Assembly: GCF_014284365.1 (NCBI RefSeq)
Contig: NZ_JACOGG010000007.1
Coordinates: 145,586 to 209,585, forward strand
Direction of reading: 5' to 3'
DNA length: 64,000 nucleotides
Origin: Cognatundibacterium rugosum
Lineage (GTDB): Bacteria > Pseudomonadota > Gammaproteobacteria > Burkholderiales > Burkholderiaceae_D
Below the pieces are notes generated by a model. The model worked only from the letters and a program-made list of their open reading frames with translations, did not search any database and was not told the DNA's origin. A program made the position numbers and the translations under genes. Below, in pieces: positions 1 through 8,336 of this stretch (position 1 is its first letter; every line of letters begins with the position of its first letter).

Positions 1-946
1 CTTGTGAAGTTAGCTGCTCCATTGACGCCGCCGTTTCCTCTATCGAGCTTGCTTGACTTTCAGTTCGCGAAGAAAGATTTTGATTTCCCTGAGCGATTTC
101 TAAGCTGGAAGTCGCAATATTTTCCGCACCACGTCGCACCTGCGCGACAACGCCAGCCATGCGATTTTGCATTTCGGCAACCGAATGAAGAATACTATCT
201 GGACTCTTTATTTGTGACTCATGCACAGCCTTTAAGTCGCCATGTGACAATTTATTCAAAAGCACATTGATTACCTCAGGCTCCGCACCCAGCGTTTTTT
301 GAATATTTTTCCAAATTAAAACACCGAGGGTTATTGAAATCCCCAGTGAAAATAAGGCTGTGCAGAGTAAGATTATTTTTTGTGTGTTAGTCGTTGAAGT
401 TGTATCCAGGATAAATGCATTGACTCGCTCATCGGTGATTCTTTCATAATCGTTGATCGCCGCTGTCAGCTCGGCGAGTGTTGGGGTACAAATTTCTCGA
501 ATTTTGCGGGTCGCGTCATCCCTTTGACCATTTTTAAGATCGCTAATGATTTCTTTGGCAACAGGTCGATATTTCGATTCAACTACTTTTATTCGATCGA
601 TACTGTCCGTGACATTCTTCGGGAGCTGTGCAGATGTTGCTGCCGACTCAAGTTCACGAATGTTTTTTTCAATTTTTTCTTGAAATCGATCAAATTCTTT
701 AAACGTTACCTCTAATTGGTTCTTTTCTTCCAGAATGGCTGCGTTCCTGACTGCGATTGCCCGTCCATCTGCTGAGCTTTTTAAAGCACTCGCAATTTCA
801 AGGCGATGCAATATCCCATGCGTCAACGATGTCAACTTATCACTTACTGAACCAAGAAAAAAGTATGCGGAAGCTCCAAGCACTAAGACACAAATATTGC
901 TGATAAGGAGCGTGCTAAGCAGACGATTCTTAAAACTGAGTACCAT
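1..946 (-). CDS. Methyl-accepting chemotaxis protein, N-terminal part (runs off the left edge)
   Basis: Reading leftward from an ATG at 944-946, an open frame runs about 315 codons to the window edge without a stop, so the C-terminus is missing. The N-terminus has a membrane helix (residues about 9-30). A helical extracytoplasmic region of about 150 residues follows, then a second membrane helix and a HAMP-like linker (NVLLNKLSHGDLK). The frame leaves the window inside the start of the signalling domain, in the conserved stretch NLSSRTESQASSIEETAASM. This is the Tsr/Tar-type four-helix ligand-binding architecture: a transmembrane receptor that signals through CheA/CheW. The ligand cannot be read from sequence. 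It resembles the chemoreceptor at 30.2-31.9 kb in layout but is clearly a different gene. Confidence 0.9.
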   Translation of the reverse strand, partial: MVLSFKNRLLSTLLISNICVLVLGASAYFFLGSVSDKLTSLTHGILHRLEIASALKSSADGRAIAVRNAAILEEKNQLEVTFKEFDRFQEKIEKNIRELESAATSAQLPKNVTDSIDRIKVVESKYRPVAKEIISDLKNGQRDDATRKIREICTPTLAELTAAINDYERITDERVNAFILDTTSTTNTQKIILLCTALFSLGISITLGVLIWKNIQKTLGAEPEVINVLLNKLSHGDLKAVHESQIKSPDSILHSVAEMQNRMAGVVAQVRRGAENIATSSLEIAQGNQNLSSRTESQASSIEETAASMEQLTSQ

Positions 947-1089
947 GGTATGTTGCCCTCGAGTTCAATTTTGATAAATGCAAAAAAATCCTGACGCAAT
1001 TTATGTTTCCGCATGGAACTTATCTAAGAATGGCATACTTACACGCAACTAACTACTTAAAATTTAACTAAATAAATAAATTTTACAAT

Positions 1090-2454
1090 TCACAAAACAC
1101 TGAACTTCAGAATGAAGCCCATGCTTGCACAAGCAACAATCACGTGGATCACATTACATTTGAATTTGAACAATGCAATGACTGCGCCAAGCATGATTAA
1201 ACCCGACGCCCAGTCGATACTCGCACCGAATCCGTTTGGCCAAAGTACATGATAGCCAAAAAATAAGGCTAGATTCAAAATAACGCCTACGACAGCTGCG
1301 GTAATTGCAGTCAACGGCGCGGTAAAGTTGAGGTCGTTGCGAGTGCTTTCTACAAACGGCCCACCAGCCAAAATAAATAAGAAAGACGGCAAGAAGGTAA
1401 ACCATGTAACGACAATGGCGGCGACTACGCCGCCTAAAAATAATGCATCGGATCCAAAAATGGTTTTAACGTAGCCACCTGCGAAACCAACGAACGCCAC
1501 TACGATGATCAACGGACCGGGCGTCGTTTCTCCAAGCGCCAAGCCATCCATCATCTGCGTCGAAGTCAACCAGCCAAATTGTGCAACGGCCCCTTGATAT
1601 ACGTAAGGCAGTACTGCATAGGCGCCGCCAAAAGTTAGCAAGGCTGCCTTGGTGAAGAACCAGCCCATCTGGGGCAAAGTGTGGCTCCAGCCGCAAATGA
1701 ATACTAACAGCCCCATCGGGACTAGCCACAGTGCAGCTCCCACTAAAGCAACTTGAAGCAAGCGGGGCCAACGAAACCGCGCGTGTTCTGGTGTCGGCGT
1801 ATCATCATCGATCAACGACGGACCATAATTTTTATCGGCTTGCTCATGTCCGCCACCGTTTTTGAAATGGTGGGGTGCGAATCTGCCACCAATATAGCCT
1901 GTCATTGCAGCGAAGAGGACAATCAGCGGAAATGGAAGATTGGCAGCGAAAATAGCAGTAAATGAGGCCATAGCGATGCCCCATAACCAGTTATTTTTAA
2001 GCGCACGCGTACCGATACGGTGGGCTGCCTGCACTACAATCGCAGTGACTGCCGGTTTGATTCCAAAAAATAAGCCCGCGACCAATTGCGTCTCACCAAA
2101 GGCAAAATAGATACACGACAGCGCAATCAAAATCAGCAATGACGGCAATATGAACAAAGTGCCTGCCACCACACCGCCCCAGGTGCCATGCATCAGCCAG
2201 CCGATGTAGGTGGCCAATTGTTGGGCTTCTGGACCAGGGAGAAGCATGCAGTAATTGAGCGCATGCAAGAAACGCCGCTCAGAGATCCAACGCCGGTTTT
2301 CCACCAACTCCTGATGCATGATCGAAATCTGTCCAGCCGGGCCGCCAAAGCTGATCAATCCCAGCTTCAGCCAAAAGGTGAATGCCTGCCAAAAGCGAAC
2401 AGAATGCGGCGCTGAAGTGGCGCTGGTCTCTACCTGAAGTCTGATTTCTGTCAT
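1090..2454 (-). CDS. chrA: Chromate transporter, ChrA (two-domain, long-chain CHR family)
   Basis: Inner-membrane transporter of the CHR family, which exports chromate and gives chromate resistance. The protein is about 454 residues and made of two homologous halves. Each half starts with the family signature: FGGPAGQ near residues 36-42 followed by the ELVENRRW segment, and FGGAYAVLP in the second half. Many hydrophobic segments are visible. The frame is open 30 codons further upstream, but the ATG at 2452-2454 is preceded by a good AAGGAAGAG ribosome-binding sequence and gives the usual N-terminus, so I use it. It sits 110 bp downstream of the dmeR-dmeF pair on the same strand, making a small metal-resistance block. 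Sulfate or another oxyanion as substrate cannot be excluded. Confidence 0.9.
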   Translation of the reverse strand: MTEIRLQVETSATSAPHSVRFWQAFTFWLKLGLISFGGPAGQISIMHQELVENRRWISERRFLHALNYCMLLPGPEAQQLATYIGWLMHGTWGGVVAGTLFILPSLLILIALSCIYFAFGETQLVAGLFFGIKPAVTAIVVQAAHRIGTRALKNNWLWGIAMASFTAIFAANLPFPLIVLFAAMTGYIGGRFAPHHFKNGGGHEQADKNYGPSLIDDDTPTPEHARFRWPRLLQVALVGAALWLVPMGLLVFICGWSHTLPQMGWFFTKAALLTFGGAYAVLPYVYQGAVAQFGWLTSTQMMDGLALGETTPGPLIIVVAFVGFAGGYVKTIFGSDALFLGGVVAAIVVTWFTFLPSFLFILAGGPFVESTRNDLNFTAPLTAITAAVVGVILNLALFFGYHVLWPNGFGASIDWASGLIMLGAVIALFKFKCNVIHVIVACASMGFILKFSVL

Positions 2455-2564
2455 GAAGTTACTCTTCCTTTGTCTCAGAGCTGTCCGCCAGATGTGGCAA
2501 CTTCCCGGCTTTGGCGCGATGGATTCATCAATCAAAAAGAGCAATCAAGCTCTGCTCTCATGCT

Positions 2565-3518
2565 CTAGGCCTGCGTGTAGTGCAATTCAATGGTGGCGTG
2601 AACTATCTCTTCGTGAACGGAAAGCCTTTTACGCACCTCATTTGTCGTCAGTAACCGGTCTTGCGTAACAACGGTCATTGCACACGAATAGACTTGTGCA
2701 CCAACCCGCCAAACATGCAAGTCAGTTACTCTTGTGCCGCCGGCGTCATCTCGATTTTCGACAACATCTCTGATTTCGTCGACCACAGGATGATCCATCT
2801 CGCGGTCAAGTAAGACTTTTCCAGTATCTACGATAAGGCCTTTGGCCCAGACTGCAACCAGTACAGCGCCCATGATTCCCATCAGCGGGTCAAGCCAGGC
2901 CCAACCAAAAAACCAGCCCCCAAATAGTGCAGCAATCGCCAGTACCGAAGTCGCAGCATCAGCTATCACGTGCACGTAAGCAGATTTAAGGTTCAGATCA
3001 TGGTGGTGTTCGTCATGGGATTGCCCATGACTATGGTCGTGTAAATGCACATGATCATGATGATGCGCTTTACCCAAGATGAATGCACAAGCAACATTCA
3101 CGATCAATCCTAAAACAGCAATGATGATCGCTTCTTTATATTGGATAGCCTGCGGAGAAATAAGCCGTTCTGCGGATCCAATCACCATCATGGCAGCAAC
3201 ACCTAATAAAAATATCGCGCTGGCAAAACCGCCAAGAATCTCAACCTTCCATGTACCAAAAGCAAAACGGGGGTCATTTGCATATCGTCTGGCAGTCGCG
3301 TAAGCGAAAGCTGACAAACCAATCGCAACTGCATGAGAACTCATATGCCAGCCATCCGCTAACAAGGCCATAGAATTAAACCACCAGCCAGCCCCGATCT
3401 CAATCAACATCGTGACAGCCGTTATCCACATGACGACCCGAGTACTCTGCTCAGCAGCCTCATTACTTGTGTGAAAACGGTGATCATGTGTCCAATCGGA
3501 ACATTTTTCAATTTGCAC
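2565..3518 (-). CDS. dmeF: Cation diffusion facilitator, DmeF-type Co/Ni exporter
   Basis: A 317-residue CDF-family metal/proton antiporter of the inner membrane with six predicted helices and a cytoplasmic C-terminal domain. The helix 2 metal site reads HxxxH (H58, H62), where zinc CDFs usually have HxxxD; helix 5 has HxxxD (H183, D187). A histidine-rich loop lies between helices 4 and 5 (residues about 152-173). These traits, and the RcnR-like regulator 8 bp upstream, match the dmeRF nickel/cobalt resistance pair described in rhizobia. The exact metal is inferred. It is probably cotranscribed with dmeR and perhaps chrA. Confidence 0.88.
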   Translation of the reverse strand: MQIEKCSDWTHDHRFHTSNEAAEQSTRVVMWITAVTMLIEIGAGWWFNSMALLADGWHMSSHAVAIGLSAFAYATARRYANDPRFAFGTWKVEILGGFASAIFLLGVAAMMVIGSAERLISPQAIQYKEAIIIAVLGLIVNVACAFILGKAHHHDHVHLHDHSHGQSHDEHHHDLNLKSAYVHVIADAATSVLAIAALFGGWFFGWAWLDPLMGIMGAVLVAVWAKGLIVDTGKVLLDREMDHPVVDEIRDVVENRDDAGGTRVTDLHVWRVGAQVYSCAMTVVTQDRLLTTNEVRKRLSVHEEIVHATIELHYTQA

Positions 3519-3526
3519 AGTAACTC

Positions 3527-3805
3527 CTATTTAATATATGTGCGAAGGACTGCGATCAGTTCCTCTGCCCCTTGATTACGCAATGCAGCGCTGGAAATTT
3601 CCGGGTCGGCGATATGTGTACGAATATGCCCTTCCAGCACCTCCGCCATCAAACCGTTAATGGCCCCACGTGCAGCTGCGATTTGATGAAGGATTTCGGC
3701 ACAACTTTTCTCGGAGTCCAGTGCACGCTCCAACCCTTCGATCTGCCCGCGAATTCTTCGCACCCTAGCCAACATTTTCGTTTTTTCATGGATAGTATGT
3801 CCCAT
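3527..3805 (-). CDS. dmeR: RcnR/DmeR-type metal-responsive repressor (CsoR family)
   Basis: A 92-residue all-helical CsoR/RcnR-family repressor. The metal-binding fingerprint of RcnR is fully present: H3, C35, H60 and H64. This His-Cys-His-His set is the Ni(II)/Co(II) site of E. coli RcnR. In that family, metal binding releases the repressor from a G-tract operator. The start codon at 3803-3805 leaves His3 near the N-terminus as required, and a GAGG ribosome site lies just upstream. It is the first gene of the dmeR-dmeF unit, so autoregulation is likely; a six-G operator lies in its own promoter. FrmR-like aldehyde sensing is less likely given H3 and H64. Confidence 0.9.
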   Translation of the reverse strand: MGHTIHEKTKMLARVRRIRGQIEGLERALDSEKSCAEILHQIAAARGAINGLMAEVLEGHIRTHIADPEISSAALRNQGAEELIAVLRTYIK

Positions 3806-3817
3806 ATAGCCTCACTC

Positions 3818-3845
3818 ATCATAGCATAGGGGGGTATAGTACCAA
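3818..3845 (-). promoter_or_regulatory. dmeR promoter with RcnR-type G-tract operator in the spacer
   Basis: On the minus strand a -35-like TTGGTA (3840-3845) and a -10-like TATGAT (3818-3823) are 16 bp apart. The spacer contains a run of six C (six G on the plus strand, 3829-3834) flanked by ATA and TAT. RcnR-family repressors bind such G/C tracts with A/T flanks, so repressor binding would block the promoter. The assignment rests on motif and position only. Confidence 0.65.
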
Positions 3846-3864
3846 TCTTACAAATGGATCTCAA

Positions 3865-4172
3865 GTGAACTCAATTTATTCGTCCAGCTGCACATAAGTA
3901 GCCACCTAGCTGCAAGCTAAACCTCAGCCTTCTCTGAAAATCAAACACGTCGACAGCTTAGTAAATTTCATTCGTTTTAGATGAAACGACAGGACTCCTC
4001 TCACCTCACCTCACTGGCGATTGGAATGCTAGTCAGAAACAGTTCCTAAGCGGGAATTCGTCTTCACTACCCTATTCTTGTTCGAGGCTCTTGAAGGAGA
4101 TATTGGAAAACTACACTGGCGTTGGGGTAAAAACCAGGAAAGAAGAGCATTGGAGTCAAATCCCCAGAAAGC
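3865..4172. other. Intergenic stretch without a recognisable gene
   Basis: About 300 bp between the dmeR promoter and the tRNA-Pro terminator. I see no credible coding frame, RNA or repeat here. Confidence 0.5.
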
Positions 4173-4199
4173 AAAAAGGCCAATCTACTGATTGGCCTA
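4173..4199 (-). terminator. Rho-independent terminator of tRNA-Pro
   Basis: Perfect 8-bp stem (GGCCAATC at 4178-4185 and GATTGGCC at 4190-4197) with a four-base loop. On the minus strand it is followed by a run of five T. It lies just downstream of the tRNA 3' end. Confidence 0.85.
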
Positions 4200-4214
4200 A
4201 GTCCTTGATTTTAT

Positions 4215-4291
<77 letters not shown>

Positions 4292-4304
4292 ACTCGAGGC
4301 ACAG

Positions 4305-4333
4305 ATTATAGTAGATGATAAGCATTTTTGCCA
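4305..4333 (-). promoter_or_regulatory. Promoter of tRNA-Pro
   Basis: On the minus strand a consensus -10 TATAAT (4305-4310) lies about 14 bp before the mature tRNA 5' end. A weak -35 TGGCAA (4328-4333) stands 17 bp upstream of it. Confidence 0.65.
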
Positions 4334-4608
4334 TGTACCCAGATAAAAATACCCGATGCCTGGCCAGACTGCCTCTTCATTTGCACAGCTTCAGTCAACC
4401 CCTATTGGTATCCCTCATATAACGCAATCAGAGTGCGGCGCCCAACATCGGAAAAATTCAGAACACCATACAGCATGAAAAGATGGGCTTTGCGCTGTGC
4501 GAACTCAGCAAGCTGTGCTGAAACAGTCGCTCAACGCTGAGGCCGGTTTGTAAGCCCAGGTTCAGCCAATGGGCTTATGATAGACGCGTCAAAGCGAAGG
4601 ATAACCCA
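4334..4608. other. Intergenic stretch upstream of the deacetylase gene
   Basis: No convincing gene. A TATGAT hexamer at 4576-4581 and a GAAGGA ribosome site just before 4609 could belong to the expression signals of the deacetylase gene. Confidence 0.4.
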
Positions 4609-5544
4609 ATGCTACCCGCCTACATTACGCATCACGACTGTCTCCTGCACGATATGGGGGAGCAGCATCCGGAATCCCCAGCCCGGCTGGGTGCTGTCAA
4701 CGATCAGTTACTGATCCATGGGTTGCTCGATTATATGCATGCGTTTGATCCACCGCTGGTCACCCAACAACAGCTGACGCGTGCACACGATGACGCTTAT
4801 CTGGATAATTTTGCCCAAACCGGAGCCAATGTGCCGGACGACGGCTATGTACAAATCGACCCTGACACCCGCATCAATGCTTACTCTTACCTGGCTGCGC
4901 AAAGAGCCGCAGGAGCCGCGGTGATGGCGGCGGAACTGGTTGCGAGCGGCAAAGCGCCGGTCGCGTTCTGCAATATCCGCCCACCCGGCCATCATGCGGA
5001 ACGCGCAGCGGCTGGCGGATTCTGCTTTTTTAATAATATCGCGGTGGCCATTCTGCATGCGCTGGATACACAAGGCATCAACCGGTTGGCATTGCTCGAC
5101 TTTGATGTACATCACGGCAATGGCAGCGAAGATATTCTGGCGGGCGATCAGCGTGTTTTAATGTGTTCCAGCTTTGAAAAAGACATTTATCCGTTTTGCG
5201 GTGAAGTTCCCAAAGCGACTAATATGATTAATGTTGGCCTGCCTTCGCGTTCAGGTGGCAAGCTGTTCCGCGAAATGGTGGCGGCGCACTGGCTGCCTGC
5301 GCTGGACGCATTTGCACCGGAGATGATCTTTATCTCAGCCGGATTCGATGCACATCGCGAAGATGACATGGGCAATCTGGGCCTGGTGGAGGCCGACTTT
5401 GCCTGGGTCACTAAAGAAATCGTGGCAGTCGCCAATAAGCATGCGCGTGGCCGCATTGTGTCCTGCCTGGAAGGCGGCTATGAATTGTCGCCGCTGGGAC
5501 GCAGTGTCGCTGCGCATGTACGGGTCTTGATCGGTGCGGATTAG
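4609..5544 (+). CDS. Histone deacetylase family (AcuC/HDAC-like) protein
   Basis: A 311-residue zinc-dependent deacylase of the arginase/deacetylase fold. The active site is complete: the tandem histidines of RPPGHHAER (H128, H129), the zinc ligands D166 and H168 in DFDVHHGNG, and D247 in SAGFDAHRED. The Glu-Gly-Gly-Tyr motif near the C-terminus supplies the family tyrosine. Bacterial members remove acetyl groups from protein lysines or small acetylated amines. The next gene, starting only about 30 bp downstream on the same strand, encodes a Pat-type acetyltransferase. That context points to protein lysine deacetylation; polyamine deacetylation is the main alternative. The start has a GAAGGA ribosome site. 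Confidence 0.88.
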   Translation: MLPAYITHHDCLLHDMGEQHPESPARLGAVNDQLLIHGLLDYMHAFDPPLVTQQQLTRAHDDAYLDNFAQTGANVPDDGYVQIDPDTRINAYSYLAAQRAAGAAVMAAELVASGKAPVAFCNIRPPGHHAERAAAGGFCFFNNIAVAILHALDTQGINRLALLDFDVHHGNGSEDILAGDQRVLMCSSFEKDIYPFCGEVPKATNMINVGLPSRSGGKLFREMVAAHWLPALDAFAPEMIFISAGFDAHREDDMGNLGLVEADFAWVTKEIVAVANKHARGRIVSCLEGGYELSPLGRSVAAHVRVLIGAD

Positions 5545-5577
5545 GACGTTGTGGCACATCACTTAACAAAGACGATT

Positions 5578-8280
5578 ATGGACAAACACTACCTGTCATC
5601 CTTATTTTCTCCGCAATCCATCGTGGTCTTTGCCGGACCACAGGAGTCGTCAGAACCGCAGGCTGATCAAGTTCCAGAACAACGCAACAGCCTTGCTAAA
5701 GTATTGGTGGCGGATCTGCAGGCAAGCGGCTTTCAGGGTCCGGTCAGCTATCTGGACATCAACATGACAGGTACATTGGGTGATCTTGCAGCATCGCGTG
5801 CTGATCTGGCACTGATCGCACTGCCGAATGCACAGTTAGCTGATGCCCTCGAAGTGGTAGGACGCATACAATGCCGGGCCGCGGTGATCGTGTCCAATGG
5901 AGTCGACAGCCAGCTTGCTGCGCATTTGTACCAAATTGCGCGTCAGCACAATATTCATTTACTGGGCCCGAATTGCATGGGTTTCCAGCGACCTAAAAAT
6001 CAGCTCAATGCCAGCGTGCTGGGCAAACTGGCACGGCCGGGCAGCATTGCTGTCGTGTCGCAATCCGGAGCACTGGCCAGCTCTATCCTGGACTGGGCAG
6101 CAAAAAGCGGCATCGGCTTTTCAGCAGTGGTGTCATTGGGTGCAAATACCGTGGTGGATATCGCCCAGGTGCTGGACTTCCTGGCCGAAGACCGGCATAC
6201 CCAGAGTATTGTGGTTTATCTGGAAGGCATACGCCATGCGCGGCGCTTCATGAGTTCGCTACGCGCAGCTGCCAACGCCAAACCGGTCATCGTACTCAAA
6301 GCAGGTCGTCAGCCGGATGGTTCAAAAGCGGCTTTAACTCATTCAGGCGCGATTGTCGGCAGCGATGCCATTTTCGATGCGGCCCTGCAACGCGCCGGCG
6401 CTGTGCGAGTGCGCTCTATGGTACAGATGTTTGCTGCCATCAAATGCCTGTCGGCGCGCTATTTGCCGGTGGGACGACGACTGGCAATCATCTCAAATGG
6501 CGGCGGCCCTGCCGTGCTGGCCGCGGATGTACTGAATGAACTGGGTCTGCAACTCGCCACGCTCTCCACCCCCGATGCAGAACAACTGACGACACGCTTA
6601 TCACCGCTGGCTTGTGTGCGCGACATACTGGATCTGGGCCAGGATGCCGATGCCAGTCATTTCCGCGCTGCGATTCAGGCTTGCGCCCATAGCCAGCAAG
6701 TCGATGGCATGTTGGTAATCCTGTCACCTACCCCGGGCATTGATACCGGTACCATTGCGCAGGCACTGGCTGATGAGCAGCCGAATGTGGGCAAAACCAT
6801 GATCAGTTGCTGGATGGGCGATGAACAGGTCGCTGATGCACGCAAGATACTGTACCGGGCTGCGATACCAAGCTTCCGCACGCCTGAAGCCGCAGTCGAC
6901 GCCTTCCATCATATTTCTCTGTTTCACCAGAACCAGCAATTGCTGCGCCAGGTGCCCTCACCCTTATCACAGCTGGCTAAGCCAGACATAGAAGGGGCGC
7001 GCATCCTGATTGAAAGTGTGCTGGCTGAACGCCGTAAAATTCTGACCGAAATGGAATCCAAAGCCTTGCTCGCGGCTTTTCATATTCCAGTCACCAAAAC
7101 CATACTGGCACGCTCTGCGACTGAGGCCATGCTGGTAGCGAATCAGTTATGCTACCCGGTCGCACTTAAAATCGACTCACCCGACATCCCGCATAAATCC
7201 GATGTACAGGGTGTAGCACTCAATATAGGCAATGCCGCTGCGGTACGCGATACCTGGCAGGATATGCTGGCACGCATCAGCCGCTTGCGTCCTGACGCTA
7301 AAATTCATGGCGTCACGGTACAGAATATGTCGGGCAAACCAGATGGGCGCGAGTTATTTATCGGTGTGTCGACCGATGAGTTATTTGGCCCGGTGATTTC
7401 CTTTGGCGTTGGCGGCGTGCTGATAGAACTGCTGACTGACCGCAGTATAGAACTGCCGCCACTGAATCAATTCCTGGCGCACAGACTGATAGAAAGAGTC
7501 AGATCATCCAGTATTTTGCAAGCATGGCGCGGTGCGCCCGCAGTCGATCGGGAAGCGCTGGAGCAAATCCTGTTACGCGTGTCGGAAATGGTATGCGCCC
7601 TGCCGCAATTGCGCGAAATGGATATCAACCCAGTCATCGTTGATGAGGATGGTGCGGTGGTGGTGGATGCGCGTATCGTGATCGACAATGTGGCACTCAA
7701 ACCCGGCAACTACGAGCATTTGGCGATTTCGCCTTACCCGTCGGACTCGGAAATGGAATTCCCGCTGCGCGATGGCAGCCGCTACATCGTGCGACCCTTG
7801 CATCCACATGATGCCGGTATGCTGCAAACCCTGGTGCGTGGCTTGTCCGATGAAAGCCGCTATTTCCGCTTTGTTTCTTCGATTAAGGAGTTATCCGAGC
7901 GCATGCTGGCCAAATTCACCCTGATCGACTATGACAGGGAAATGGCACTGGTGGCAATCTATCCGGAACGTACCGCCCTGCCCGATGGCGGCTTTGCAGA
8001 GACGGAAAAAATCATCGGCGTGTCCCGCTACGTGACCAATCCCGACAAGAGCAGCTGTGAATTTTCTTTGCTGATCGCCGATGAATTCAATGGCCAGGGC
8101 CTGGGTTCACGCATGATGCTGTCCATCATAGAAGTGGCACGTAACCGTGGGCTGAACCAGATCGAAGGTCTGGTACTGAGCAAAAATGCGTCCATGCTCA
8201 AGCTGATGCGTAGTCTGGATTTCCGGATACAGGCTTATGAAGATGATCCGGATTTCCGGCTCTGCGTGAAATCCCTATAA
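5578..8280 (+). CDS. Pat-type protein lysine acetyltransferase (acyl-CoA synthetase-like domains plus GNAT)
   Basis: About 900 residues. In order: CoA-binding and succinyl-CoA-ligase-like domains (residues about 1-480), an ATP-grasp domain (about 490-710) and a C-terminal GNAT acetyltransferase domain (about 730-900, acetyl-CoA loop around NGQGLGSRM). This is the PatZ/Pat architecture, whose members acetylate lysines of metabolic enzymes such as acyl-CoA synthetases. The THSGA motif keeps a histidine (H255) at the position that aligns by motif with the phosphohistidine of NDP-forming acyl-CoA synthetases. Residual synthetase activity is therefore possible. A GTG at 5551 is in frame, but ATG at 5578 gives the usual N-terminus. 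It probably forms an operon with the deacetylase upstream. Confidence 0.85.
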   Translation: MDKHYLSSLFSPQSIVVFAGPQESSEPQADQVPEQRNSLAKVLVADLQASGFQGPVSYLDINMTGTLGDLAASRADLALIALPNAQLADALEVVGRIQCRAAVIVSNGVDSQLAAHLYQIARQHNIHLLGPNCMGFQRPKNQLNASVLGKLARPGSIAVVSQSGALASSILDWAAKSGIGFSAVVSLGANTVVDIAQVLDFLAEDRHTQSIVVYLEGIRHARRFMSSLRAAANAKPVIVLKAGRQPDGSKAALTHSGAIVGSDAIFDAALQRAGAVRVRSMVQMFAAIKCLSARYLPVGRRLAIISNGGGPAVLAADVLNELGLQLATLSTPDAEQLTTRLSPLACVRDILDLGQDADASHFRAAIQACAHSQQVDGMLVILSPTPGIDTGTIAQALADEQPNVGKTMISCWMGDEQVADARKILYRAAIPSFRTPEAAVDAFHHISLFHQNQQLLRQVPSPLSQLAKPDIEGARILIESVLAERRKILTEMESKALLAAFHIPVTKTILARSATEAMLVANQLCYPVALKIDSPDIPHKSDVQGVALNIGNAAAVRDTWQDMLARISRLRPDAKIHGVTVQNMSGKPDGRELFIGVSTDELFGPVISFGVGGVLIELLTDRSIELPPLNQFLAHRLIERVRSSSILQAWRGAPAVDREALEQILLRVSEMVCALPQLREMDINPVIVDEDGAVVVDARIVIDNVALKPGNYEHLAISPYPSDSEMEFPLRDGSRYIVRPLHPHDAGMLQTLVRGLSDESRYFRFVSSIKELSERMLAKFTLIDYDREMALVAIYPERTALPDGGFAETEKIIGVSRYVTNPDKSSCEFSLLIADEFNGQGLGSRMMLSIIEVARNRGLNQIEGLVLSKNASMLKLMRSLDFRIQAYEDDPDFRLCVKSL

Positions 8281-8282
8281 AT

Positions 8283-8329
8283 CAGCCTGCTTCGGAGGCG
8301 CTCTGCGATTGAGTCTCAGGAGCAGGCTG
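8283..8329. terminator. Possible bidirectional hairpin between convergent genes
   Basis: A 9-bp inverted repeat (CAGCCTGCT at 8283-8291 and AGCAGGCTG at 8321-8329) with a long 29-base loop lies between the acetyltransferase and SGNH gene ends. No strong T tract is present, so terminator function is uncertain. Confidence 0.4.
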
Positions 8330-8336
8330 TGTAGTC

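Noticed and set aside
4328..4540. 70-codon frame upstream of the deacetylase gene
   Set aside because: Its start lies in the tRNA promoter region, there is no ribosome site and the sequence is not protein-like.
5551..5577. GTG start for the Pat-type acetyltransferase
   Set aside because: The nine extra residues do not fit the family start; ATG at 5578 does.
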